This document shows positions 35,240 through 48,099 of a DNA stretch of 64,000 nt, piece after piece. Source of the DNA: Druceiella hillmani (Eukaryota; Arthropoda; Insecta; Lepidoptera; Hepialidae); the NCBI GenBank assembly GCA_039881145.1, contig JAYKKI010000013.1:40319501-40383500 (forward strand), written 5' to 3'. Position numbers and translations under genes: made by a program. Every line of letters starts with the position of its first letter. Position 1 is the first letter of the stretch. Below the pieces are notes generated by a model. The model did not search any database and was not told the origin of the DNA. It saw only the letters and a program-made list of their open reading frames with translations.

Positions 35240-38200
35240 GGATAATTTTAAAGTGGATAGTATCAACATTTATTTTAAATTGCATAGCTAAATAAAATTT
35301 ATAAACAAAAGTTTTCCGGTGGTCCAATAAATTTTTCATATCTGAAATTATGCAATAATCATTCCTGCAATATAGTAAATATAATCACTGCTTCAAATTA
35401 AGCATATTTCTGGTTCACAAGAGATAAAATATTACATACATAAATAAATTGTCTTCCAGCTGTTAAAATTACTAACAAAAATACATAGGAAACCTTTTGT
35501 ACTGTCTACTTTATACATTAGTAAATTGTTTATATGTAGAAGTTGATGTGACATAATAGAAAATCATTTCATCCAAAGTATGCCATATTTAGCCAAAAGA
35601 TCAATGTGATCAGATGGGACCGACATAGTCGTCATTAAATATAATATTTCATTAAATAAACGTTTTAATTTGATGAAATAACCTTAAAGAAAAAACTTAC
35701 AAAAGTGACCAATAAAAGTAGTAGGATGAAGTAATTACAATATGTGAATTGAATAAAATCAGTCGTTTTAAAAATAATTTAAATAATTGGTATATTTTAT
35801 ATAGCACTAATAATAGAAAACGAAAGTGATAAGCATATTATAGAATATATTTTTTTTCAACTGTTGAATTTACAGATGAAAAAAATTAGTTTTTTGAACT
35901 ATCTACTTAATGCATTAGTTGACTGCTTATGTATACCATTGAATGTTACAGGCGTAGAATATCAAATCCTCCAAAATATGCCATATTTACCCAAAAGACA
36001 AAATAGACGGGGTAGTCAGCCATAATTAAATATATTATACCTGTAAAAAACACATATATCGTATTCAGATATGTCAATAGCATAAAATACCAGTGGCTAA
36101 AGATATGTACACAGAAATATAAGAGAAAATTAAAATATGAAGAAACGGTGAAGAAAATAAATTCACAACAAGAAAACTATCGATATATTCATAAAGGTCA
36201 GGACAGATAAATTATAAAAAAGAACAAATAATGCACCCAAACCTTTAAAAACTGTTAGGTAACAAACATTTTGGTTAAATTCTCAAGACAAAATTCTCCT
36301 CGAAATTATATTCTTTGAATTGTTTCTTTGAATTTTATGAAAACTCACAACCACGTTCGCAAATATTTCATCACGTATCCATTTCATCCAAAACTAGTAT
36401 AAACGGTCTAACTGACTTTACATAATTAGCATTTAGTTGCTATTTAACCAAACCCAGAACGCCTACAAACATATTTATTGTGCTCTTGTTTTAGTAATAA
36501 AGAATAAACAAATTTAAAAGGAAAGTCATTTTTCAAACCACTGATTTTAGGGGCTAAGGTTAAAATGTTACATCATATCAATGCCCATTAACGGATAGTT
36601 TAAATCATCATTATTAATATTTTTTGTAAGCAGTATAAGTGGGGAACCATCATTTCGTATTAATACACCAAATTAAATGTTCTTTTCACCATTTTCTCAT
36701 TTTACTAAAGAAGAAATTTATAAGAACTTTACTCTGTTGTTAAACTGTGGTCCCGCAAAACTAAACTTTAAACAAGATGTTAGAGCTAGAAGGTCAGTGG
36801 GTTAACGAATTATACGAATTGATAAATTCAATTCACATGGAATCTATAAAACTGGTCTTGTTTCCAATGCTACATATCCATGTAATCTTACTTAATTTTT
36901 CAGAAAAAAAGAACTCTGACAGTTAGCTGAGGAATAGCTGCATTACTCTCCCTTCCATTTATTGAGTAATGATGGACCATACATGTCCTATTTATATTTG
37001 TTTTAAAAATAGTGATAAGTTTTATTTTAATTTACCCTGTGTGACATTTATAATTTATAGATACGTTAACATAATTTTGAAATTCAATAATGATTTGTAA
37101 CATTTAAACAATCATATTTACTTTTTTCTTCTCCTAAGCTTTATAAAATTCGTTACACATTAGAAACGTTATGCAAGAGTGGAAAAATCAACATATAAGC
37201 CAAAATTATATTATATATTAATTATGAATTGAAACCACGAATTTATTAAAATAAATCTCGAGCTCATTAAGAGAAAATGGACTGCGTTAACGTGACGTTA
37301 TAAAGAAAGTGTCTCTGTCAAAATGCTAATTGCAGTTTCATTTCTACCATTAATTTCACGCATTTTGTTATTACCGATTATCAATTATGGTTACTAATTT
37401 TTAATTCGCGTATTTATTTACAATAGGCTTTTTGCTCGTAATACAGGCGCAAAACTGTAATACACATAAATTGAGTAAAACAAAATCTACTGCGAGTTAA
37501 ACACAAAAGCGTGTAACAAAAAACAAGTAAAATTTATAAATTATTACTCTATACCAATATCATTCGTAATCAGTGCTATAAAACGTAGGCTGTTACTGGC
37601 TTAATTAGTGTCTGCTACTGTAACTTTTGCTTTAAATATTATCAACGTATGAAAGAATCTTGTTCCACGTTTAATTATTTATTCAAAGCTTAATGTATAC
37701 CTAAAACTCGCTTTCTTTCTCTCTTCTATTCAACCGCAATAAATAAATGTGAGAATTTAGTAACATGAAAGACCGTAAAAGATATTCATTAACTTTCTTT
37801 ATTATATTTTCAAATTAAATATTAATAAAAAGCAGCAAATATCATACCGAATAAATAGGTGGAAAACAAAACTTTGTATAAAACATAGAAACAAATATAA
37901 AAAGTAAAAATCTTGACATGGCATGGTTAAAGAAAGTGAATAAAATGGAGTTAAACAAAGGTCGGCACACAGCCTTTGCAACATATATAAAGGCGAGTTA
38001 AGGCTTGGAGAAAGAAGGAAAGGTAATTTTATGTTTTAGAAAAAAGAAGACTAAGCTGATTTTCAGAGCGTAGACCTATACCACGAGCATGAAAGTGACT
38101 AAATTGGATAAGTTGGATCGTACAAAATATTATAATAAATAGATTGTACTGATCACGTACTTTCATCCATTTAAGCTGGGTTATGGGTTGAGAAATCAAT

Positions 38201-39925
38201 TTATATTTTGTTTGCAAACAAAAAAGTAGCAAATATAAACAATTTGGAGGCGTTATAATTTTTAATATGATTCTCAGTAAGGCCTAAGAGTATTAATGTT
38301 TAATAGAGACGAACTTTGGTTTGGATAATTAAAAATATATGGGAATGCTTTAGCAGAATGTGCTCCTGCTAAATATATACGATTAACAGCGTTTACTTAA
38401 GGTTGTTAGTTAATATTTTAATCTACTGATAGTCTTTAACGTTAGGTGCGATAGTTCTGCGAGACTAATCTTAGAAAGCAATTTTTGGCTACAATGATAA
38501 TGATAATTTGAAATTTAATTTTATTAACCAATAGACGCATTTTACGAGCCTCTGATCGATTGACACAAGACACTGCGGGTATTAATGATGGTTTTATAAA
38601 GTTTACAGCAGTATACGTATGTTTGTAGTCAACATTGTAATGATGATAATTACTATGTATATTTTCAACAGTCTAATCCATGAATTTTTAAAAAGTGGAG
38701 GAAGAACCCCTGCTTGGGACACACTAGCTGGTAAATTTGTCCACCCAGAATATATATAAGAAGACTTCACAAATTATTGATGACGTATATAAATAACCTA
38801 AAATATTCGTATGAATATTAAGATAAATAAAAAAAATTCCATAAATATAAAAGTCTATTGTACTTATATTATTAAAATATAAAAGTCTATTTTAAATAGA
38901 TTTTATGATATTTGCGTCATCTGATATTATATTAGAGGTATAGAATAGTTTAGAGCGTGCTAAGTAACCATATCACATGCCTGAACGGTTCTTGGCTTCA
39001 GACGATTTTAAAGAATTTGGTAAAACCACATATATTTCAGTGACAAGACATCTCAAATGACAATTTTAAATATAAATGACATCTATATGTGTTTATGTAA
39101 TTGTCTTATAAGGGTATTACAAAATTGAAGCCATTTTTGTAGTGTGGGTTACTCAGATCTTTCTGGAAATTATCTTAGAATATTATTTTAAGAAATAATC
39201 AAATATGAACAAACAAATTTGTCAATTTACAGTACCACTTAATCGTGTGGAAGTTGGTGGCTGACGCCATTGACATACTTTTATGCATCTTTATACTATT
39301 TTAAAGAATTTATGCCATCCAAAATATAGTACATCAAAAGCAGATTTAGTTACATGTCTGATAATGATCTATGTTCATGTTCTGAAAACATATTCATTTC
39401 TCTTTTCCCGAATATATAATTAATTTTTATAAAAAAATTATTACGTACGTATTTATAAATATATCTTGCCCTCTTCCGCATTACTAAACCTTCATGTTTA
39501 TCCATTGTGGTTTACTGCAAGACTTTGAATACTTTGTAATAATTTCGCCAAATTTACCTATATTTATTTACAGGTAGTTTGAAAATAATAAGGCAATAAA
39601 TAAACGTTCAACTCCACATTTTAAAAATAAAACGACAGTTTATTTCCAAAAAAAAACGCTTCTGCAAAGCAATGAGATTTATACAATACCGAGACATCTA
39701 TTTTATTGATTAATGAATCAAAGCATAATTTTTTTCTTTTTTGATTTTAGAGCAAATTGTTATTTAATAAATTGCCTAATTTTAAATGGATTATTTATAC
39801 TGACGAAAAGAGACACTCATCTTCTACTTGTATATTTTCCACACCCCACTAAGGTTTAACACGGAATCAAGATTTATGTACAAAATATTGGAAACCTAAA
39901 CATCGGAAAGAGGCAGTAAAAGTTA
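35240..39925. other. Unrecognised AT-rich DNA
   Basis: No frame above 67 codons and no family recognised in nearly 4.7 kb. Small direct repeats occur, for example ATATAAAAGTCTATT twice near 38845-38895. Confidence 0.6.
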
Positions 39926-41290
39926 CAAAATATGCTCTTTTATATTCAAATACCGAATGAAAGTTTTATTTGCTCGAGACTTGAAGTCCCCCATCTCCAC
40001 CGTAGCGTAGCCAAGTATCTTCAAAGGAACCGAGAGGGCTTTCATGGGAATTTATTATTCGCATGCAGCCCACAGGGAAAAATTCTATTTGTTTTGTTTT
40101 GCATTTGTAAATATATACATGCTTAACTTATATTTTATAACACCTAGTAAGTTTTTGACCTATATAGGCAAGTATTTAATATGAATTGTAATTTTGAACC
40201 TTTGAATACTCAGTACTTACTTCTGTCACCGAAGGAATTCATTTTCCGCACAAATAGTATACAAAAGTAAAAAGTTTATACTAATTATTCAAGACATTTA
40301 AATACCGAACCATACTCCAAGTGAAAAGAAAACGGATTTGTTTTGTTTTATGTACGTACCGACACAGTCTAATTATCTTATACTTACATGGGCAAATATT
40401 TATTGTTCGTTTTAGTTTTAAATTATACATTATTCAGAAACCATTTTTTAAATTATTAATGCTTAAATTTCCACTGTTTTGGAATTCAAGAAAGAAAAAA
40501 AAACATTAAGTTCAATATAACATTTTAAAATCCTCATTTATTTATTAGGTCAAAATGTTACATTACATAAACCACATCTAAATATCGTATCTGTTTTGAA
40601 TTGAGTTTATAATACTAATTTATTCTTAAAGCCAAACTTTTTCTACCGTATTAAGCTAGGAACCAATGATGCAGCACTTATACAGTCTAGTTATCTTATT
40701 AACTTTTTCCATTAAAGGTTTTCCATATTACTTTCTTTCATTGAATTCTAATTCTTATCGATAAAATCGAGCACGAATTTTTTTTTAGGGTATTAGTATT
40801 TCTTTAATAATATTTCTTTGGTAATATTTCTAGGTATATTTTTCACTTATTCAATAGGGCAATTTCCTATTAATATATGATTTTATATAATTTTAAATTT
40901 TCTTTAGAAAATTTTGTGAAATGTCATTTAATTACCTTCTTGTATAAACTCTATGTATTTTCACGGAGATTCATTTATCTTTTAAGTATATTTAAGTTAA
41001 AAGATAATTAATGGCGGATAAGTACAATTATAAACCGGGTAGGAACAAAAGTGATTAGCTAATAACGTTCTGATCATGCGGTCAAACATATTGCAATGTG
41101 AGACGATGAAATATACTGGAGCCCTTACATTATGAATTTCACTTCACAAGTTTTTTTCTTTCAATAGGACAAAAATTCTTTTCATAATATTTTTCTCAAT
41201 GATATAATAGTTGGATTCACTACCAATAACCTTGAGATTCCTACTCTTCAGACTTGATGCCGTGGGATACCATTTGTTTATATCGTGAAA

Positions 41291-41517
41291 CAATTAAATA
41301 AAACTACGTTATATAGTATTATTTCTACTTTCTTTAATTTCTTTACCACGACTTCAGGTGGGCCATTACCAAAGATATCCCACCTGAAGATATTGTAATA
41401 CAACGAAACTTAGGTTGTGGTAAAGAAATTAAAGAAAGTAAAAACAATACTACATCACGTAGTTTTATTTAATTGTGAACAATGAATTTCTACAAAATTA
41501 ACGCCAAATATATTCAA
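41291..41517 (+). mobile_element. Penelope-like / retrozyme-type element copy 3
   Basis: The 227-bp insertion is flanked by the exact 12-bp repeat TATATCGTGAAA at 41279-41290 and 41518-41529. Block A (about 15467-15487) has a single uninterrupted version of the flank, ATATGCTGAAACTCGAAGAT, which serves as the empty site. The arms are again inverted. In this copy the left arm lost its ribozyme centre and the right arm kept a complete one, so the ribozyme is on the plus strand. The TAACGCCAAATATATTCAA tail is present. There is no coding capacity. Confidence 0.72.
41376..41425 (+). ncRNA. Hammerhead-like ribozyme, copy 3
   Basis: On the plus strand: stem I strand CCAC at 41380-41383, CUGAAGA at 41384-41390, an extra U at 41391, stem II at 41392-41404 with four of five pairs kept (outer A/C mismatch), GAAA at 41405-41408, and a short stem III to 41415 with one G-U pair. 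H17 is U at 41416, followed by GUGG at 41417-41420. Cleavage is predicted after 41416. U at position 17 is allowed by the NUH rule but is usually slower than C. The outer stem I pairing seen in copies 1 and 2 is absent. Confidence 0.6.
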
Positions 41518-43372
41518 TATATCGTGAAAATTGGAATATCTGCTGCTTTTAAATTAGGATTGTGGGTCTCAAGTCTAAACTCAAGAAACAGAGTTTCTGA
41601 ACTTTGTTACTGAACTCCGGATTCCGCAATTTGGATGATTTTTTATATGAATGACCTCATTGTGGTATCATAAATAATTAGTTGAAATTTGACCATGGAA
41701 ATTGAAGGTATAGGTACCAAAAAAATTCCCCAGCAACGTGCAACACAAGTGTGGTGATCCCGTTTAGATGATGTAGGTCTAACGAAAATACAGTAAAAAA
41801 GTATCTAAATTGGTACGATTAAGTGGGATATAAACCGACCATTTAGCAAAATTAGGGCATAATGATGACGTTTGATAGAAGTTGATATGGAATTTGTACA
41901 TTATTCAAAAAAGGAAATTAAGAGAACACTATACATTTTAAAAATAATGGGTATTTTTCAAAACACTGTAAACCTGTTAAATATAGTGTAAACCGTTTCG
42001 GACATCTAAAATCTCATTCTCTAAGCACTCCAAAGTCAACTATTATCTCCTGTGTGATGATTTGAAGAGAGGGTAGAGGTCGTTAAATAAAAAAATCACA
42101 TTTCACTTGACAGCTGAGAACTCCGTCGGGTCGTAGATTCGGTTCGGTCCGATATTATTTTTGAACGAAACCTGTGAATATTTTTGTAATTGTTTTAATA
42201 TTGAATTTTCTTCTGTATCTTTAAAACCATAAACGACAAACATTTCTTCCAAAAAAAAATTGAACGTGGAAAGTTTAAGTTAAAAAATAATTTTCCAAAA
42301 ATAATTTTCATCACTGTTCCTTGCGGAATTACAGCATTTTAAGAAAAACCCAAGGTAATATTTTATGTGTTCCCTTTAATTTTGAATTTCTTCTTAAATA
42401 ATAAGAAAAAAAAATACCAAACAATAAGTTGCTATTTTTTCTTCTTTTCAAATCCTGAGACTGAAAAACAGCTCAGCTGACCAATAAGAGTCACATCCAA
42501 ATTACCATAATAGGTGCTGATATATTGTAGTTTTTAACGATTTAGCGATTTAGTTAATATACCTTTTTACTTTTTTATTTCGTTGCAACATTTTTGTTTA
42601 CAGTAAGTTTCAAAAATCATGGAAATTATTTTATAGTTATTCGATTATATTTTAACATTTGAATCATATAAGTGCTTCATATTAGCAAAACATTGCTTTT
42701 AACACGACTACGAGATGAAAGGAACTATTTCTGATTGATCTCATTACAAACATTTGGGTTCGTAGATATTACTAACTAATGGAATGAAAAAACAAAAAAA
42801 ACCATTTTCTATCACGTCACAACTCAAAAAACCCAACAGTCTCTTTTTTTCGTAATCCAAAAACACGTCTTATGATATATTTCATACAATTTTTAAAACA
42901 CACTTCTTATAAAGCGAAATAGAAACTGTCTATAGCATTGGACTTCATTAGTTCTGAAATTTGTAACTGCTAAGTATAATTTAAACACAAATCTGGGTAA
43001 GGCTTTATTACTTTACATAATAAGCACCATAATTAAAAATTCATTAGTATATTAAAATGTTGGCAAACAATTAGTTGATTAGGAAGGCAAGTAACTAACT
43101 TATGTTCCACGAATCTTTTAATCGGATTAGCATATTAGAAGATGAACTGCATGAATTAAATTAAAATAATTAGTTAATGAAACTATTAACTGAAATAGTT
43201 AGTCATAACAATTTATATTTTCCAGAGATTTTCTGAAGTAAATAAAACACTTATTTATAATGCTATAAATTATAATTAAAGAAAATATGTAATATCGTAA
43301 TAAAATCAGTAAAAAAGGGATAGCTATCAGCACACAAATTTTAGAAATAATAGTAGTACCTTCAACTGTGTC

Positions 43373-43451
43373 GTATATATAAACATAAACATATATATGT
43401 ACAAACATATATATATATATGTATATATATACATAATATATGTAAACATAC

Positions 43452-43515
<64 letters not shown>

Positions 43516-43516
43516 A
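43373..43516. repeat. Interrupted (TA)n / (TG)n microsatellite
   Basis: TA-rich runs with ATAAAC and GTA interruptions, ending in a TG run at 43503-43515. Confidence 0.96.
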
Positions 43517-43944
43517 TTACTTTTATTAAATCCCGTGACTAGCTTACAAATTTATACATAGCACTGGCCATGCGGAAGAACATAAGAACAAATGGTTGTT
43601 AAACAAAAAAATAACGAATAAGAAAGGAATTACGTGGAAATTCTAATAAATATCATCTACTGATAAATCTCCGTAACCCCATTCCCGGGATTACAAAAAT
43701 ATCTAGTTTGGGTGCATCTCGCATTACCGCGCTGAAGAACGTGAGTGCATGAAAGACAGATGAATACTGTAGGATATTCGTGCGACTATTCGGCAGTTGA
43801 AATAAACTATGACCTGTGAAGGATGATCCGTTACAGGCAGGAACATAAAGCGCTACTAAACTGAGGATCAAGGGGTTGTCAACGTAATGATTTAGAAATT
43901 AAAAAAAATGCGTGACCGAAAACAATTTCTGTCGGAGTTATAAT

Positions 43945-44345
43945 ACATTATAATACTTTGTAAATACATGTCCATTTAGAATCTGAGGCTAATAAATAAT
44001 AACAATGTAATACATAAAGCTTATTGAATGCCTTGTAACAAATCCTAGTAACATGTATACACTTCTATATATTAATGTAATTTTTTTTGCTTCGAATTCA
44101 TAAATATAAACTGATCGTGACATCAGGTAGTAATATTACGACATAAAAGAGCAGATGGGTGAAAAAATTTGGAAATAATTACATGTAATATGACGTCATT
44201 ACACGTGACTTTATTGTTTATTTTTGTAATATGACGTCATTACACGTGACTTTATTACAGGGAAAAGGTGCTTAAAATCTTAATGTACAGGCTACTCCCT
44301 TTACGTGTATACATATGTTCAAATGAATAATTTATAACCATAATC
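43945..44345. other. Block-B-specific insertion of about 400 bp
   Basis: Block A reads continuously across the equivalent point (near 17005). B carries about 400 extra bases before homology resumes with the CAATGTGCTTTTGCAATTCT stretch (A has a diverged form near 17030). No terminal repeats are clear. It contains the duplicated CRE/E-box motif described separately. Confidence 0.5.
44184..44256 (+). promoter_or_regulatory. Tandem CRE plus E-box pair (candidate)
   Basis: A 32-base unit is present twice without change, at 44184-44215 and 44225-44256 (period 41). Each unit holds a perfect palindromic TGACGTCA (44191-44198, 44232-44239) followed three bases later by CACGTG (44202-44207, 44243-44248). 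TGACGTCA is the CREB/ATF site and CACGTG the bHLH E-box. Whether they are used is unknown, since no promoter is visible nearby. Confidence 0.4.
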
Positions 44346-45146
44346 CTGCGGAGATTAAAACAATGTGCTTTTGCAATTCTATTTCGAGACAATTAACTCA
44401 TTCAAGTATAGTATGTTTTAGTTCTTGAAATACTTATTTAAATTTTGTGCTTAAATTTATTACGGTAATCGGTCGCATGCTACATTAAATCAATTGTAAG
44501 ATTACAGAATGTATTATTAAGAAGGGAAACATATTCTACTGGAATTAATTTAACATCAAACGCTTTTTAAATAAATCGAATTCATTCGTAAATTAAAGTT
44601 AATTCGCGATATTTCTATTTGATGAAGCGAGATAACAAATTAATTCTGGCGAAAGCGTCATACGAATTCAAAGCTACAGCTTTCAAAATAATTTTTCCGT
44701 TTCTTGATTTGGGTGGAAATATTTTCCGTTATCCTTCTATTTTGCCTTCTTGCTTGTTGCGAAAAGGTGCAATTGCAAGAATGTATAACTCCGTGTTACT
44801 ACGCAGCAGAAATTTACCTGGTCGTTTTATTTTAGTACTACGTGACGTTATACGTGACATGAAGTAAAGTATGAAATGTGACTACATCACTAATATTTTA
44901 CTACACTAGATGTTACATACTATAAGTTGGTAACAATTTTGGTAGCGTATTTTATTTATCGTATTTGAATATTATGTTGTTGGTTTTTGATAATGGCCTT
45001 AGTACTCAAAATTTCTAAATTTATAAATAAATAAATTTCGGATCTCAAGTCATCTTAAGTCGTAGTATCTCTCGTAAATCGTCTCGTAATCTTAAGTCGT
45101 AGGGCTCTCGAAAATCGCTGTTTTAATTTATTTTTAAGATCATGTT

Positions 45147-45213
45147 GATATATACATATATGTATGTATATATATTTATATATATATTTATTTATATATA
45201 TATATATAAATAT
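45147..45213. repeat. Interrupted (TA)n microsatellite
   Basis: TA-rich simple sequence with GTATG and TTTA interruptions. Confidence 0.93.
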
Positions 45214-47481
45214 GTTTTTTTTTTATTAAGTTAATAAAATTATTTTATATCTTTAATTTAAAGGACCGATAAAAAAATATTTTTTAAAGCGCTGTATGTA
45301 AATATTTATTAATGTTTTAATCTTTTTGATAAATTTACGCCAGTGAATGATATTCTAGGTAATATATTCCCATTACGTAAAACAATATTATTACTTAATA
45401 TTTAATTGAAATACTATGCACCGTTAAATATTTGTATATACATTTCTATAGGACCTCCATGATGTGAGTTAAACTCGAAAACCAAGGTTTTTTATTTATA
45501 CTTTATAAATTAAGTCAAATATCAAACTTCTGCCCATTCTGATTGTCTTCAATTCTATTTCCACTCTGAATCTGATGACTTGGCATCTTACTTCTTAACC
45601 TTTAATTGAGATGCTTAACATATTAGTTGGTTTTCTGAAATGTTTATTCTTTCATTAAATGCAAATATATGTTCAAGTTCCAAGTCAACAGTGAAAAGTA
45701 AACTCTTAACTTTTTTTAATTATCATTAATATTTGTTAACGATGAATGAAAATTCATTCAAGGTAAATGGCCAATGTCTTTTCAATGTTTTTTGCAAGCA
45801 GAAATATTATTATATCTTAATATTTTCGGTTCGTATTTATCTTGTTCACTCTTCTAGTTTTTAATGATTAAATACTTAGTCTTGAGTTATTTTTCTCATT
45901 TTTATAACCATAAATAACCGGAATCGACAATAAAAAATTATTTTTCAAGGCAAAGAGAAATTACTTGTGCGGCTATTTACTACATCTATGTCACCTATCT
46001 TGTCCGACAAAAGTCGGTAGTTGTCTGCTGCCAACGGACCACCTAAATATTGTGCCAGTGAATATTTTATATGTTTAAACTTTAAGCAGTGCATTAAGGT
46101 AGTTTGGGATAGAAATATTTATAAACGAGAAAATGAACAAGACATTTCTTATTATGTTAACTAGTACATACGTATACAGAATTATCTTACCGATTCATAA
46201 TAGCAGATATTAATAACTATGTGTGTATACAATAATATAATAAAGGTTTCTCAACTGTATTTACAGTTAGAGGTAATACTTGAAACAACATTTAATTACT
46301 AAACGCTTAAAATCCGACATTTTTCTTTTCATAACTGTTATTACTTCACGTCTTAATTACTTCGTAATAAAAGTTTACATATACGGACGTAAGCTACTTT
46401 TTGAACAGACTAAGAACAATAAATTTATCACGTACAATATAAAAACCAGGAAACTCCACATTGTAGAACAGATATTAACATTTAAGGGAATATGTGGCGT
46501 AACAAAATGAAAAATAACGCGATGCACCTTATAAATCAGTAAAGAAGAAAAAATTCACCACAGGGAAAATTCTGACGTTATCCTTATCTGCCGCAGCTGA
46601 CTTGTGACTTCCAGTCAGCGCTGGAGAGAAATAATAATTCACGTCAGAGTCACAGCGTGAAGAAAATGAATTGCTTTAATTCTAGAGCACTGGGATGCTC
46701 CTTGAGGCAATATATCTCGCAAAAGGAGGACAAATTGTTCACTTCGTTCTATATACAATACGTAAAAATGAATTCAGGATAAAAATACAATACAGTTTCA
46801 TATTGGTCTACAGACTTATTATTTAGACCAAACTCTTGCTTTTCTCATCCGACTACGTTTTTCTTTGCTGGAAAGAGCTGATAATATATTTTAAAGATTC
46901 AATAAATAATTTAATCTTTTGCCTGCGCTTGGATCTCAGAGACTCGATTTGAAACCTTTTGTGACTTTAAATGTAAACTATATGTTAGATTTGGAATTGT
47001 ATAAATAGGAAATCTTCTTTTAGTCTTTTTGTCAATGCAGTTTAAGGATACCGATTATGCTGTTTGCGGAGGATGACCGTGAAGCCTCTTATCTAAAAAC
47101 ATTGTTTTTGTATTTGTTTTGACTACTTGTTTCCTTATATGTATATATATACACATATATCGTGCCTTGTAGCAAAGATTTACGACCAGAGGAATATGGA
47201 AATATCTTGAGACTGATTCGGATTCGAGAGTCATAAAAGAGTAGTGCTGACTATATAGTTTCGAAAACGAGATAGATGCCATTTAAGAAGTGTAAGAAGA
47301 ATGAAGTTTGTCGCTAAGAACTTTACCGTTTTAAACTAATTCGAAAATAGTTGGTCAGAATAGTACGTTTCACGACAAACCTTTATTCAGTTTTGCAGCA
47401 ATCAAAAGGTTAAATAATAATGTAACTATTGGTTCACCTGAATTCATTGATATCTACGTACACGTATTTATTACTATTAAT

Positions 47482-47525
47482 TTTTAGTCAAAGTTCTATC
47501 ACAAATGATGGAACTTTGACTAAAA
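47482..47525. repeat. Near-perfect foldback: 20-bp arms, 4-base loop
   Basis: The arms at 47482-47501 and 47506-47525 are reverse complements with one mismatch (a G-U pair in RNA), and the loop is CAAA. It lies in block B, close to where block A carries Penelope-like copy 2. Block A lacks the foldback, so it formed after the duplication. Confidence 0.9.
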
Positions 47526-48099
47526 GGGTGTGAACTAAATTTCCCTCGGGCTGGAAAAACATGTTCAACTTTATATATTGGCTTTGTTAAATATATTTGA
47601 AATAAAATTTACAACTTCTATCAACTTTTTGAAGCCAGTATAAAACAAGTAAATCAAGACCAGAAATGATATTCCAATAGGGTTTCAAATAGTTTGATCC
47701 CAGCAGTGGACCGCAAAACATAACGTTTAAAAGACACGCTAGTTATAGCTTGTAACATAAAAGTTAACATCTTTGTTCAGAAGTCTACGAGCAATAAGCA
47801 CGCACTGCTTGGTTATTGCTGGCTATGGGAAAACATGTTGCTTTGACCTTTTTTTGAACCATAAATATATACAAAAACGACTCATTGGATGGCCCGTAGG
47901 AGTCCCGCCCGGTAAGAGTAGGAGCGTGGTGTGACAACGAATGGCGATCACCTTTCATCGGAGGTCATCTTTTCTGATAAAACCAATTATTGTGCACAGA
48001 TTTCAAGGTGATGCGCACGGTCTGTCCACAAACGTTAGTTGCTGAAACCTACACCTTATAAAAGTGCATGCATCCATGAGAGTTATAAAAGTTATTTGA

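Noticed and set aside
44619..44867. 82-codon frame in block B as a conserved gene
   Set aside because: The paralogous stretch in block A (17330-17570) has indels and stops that destroy the frame, so it is not maintained.
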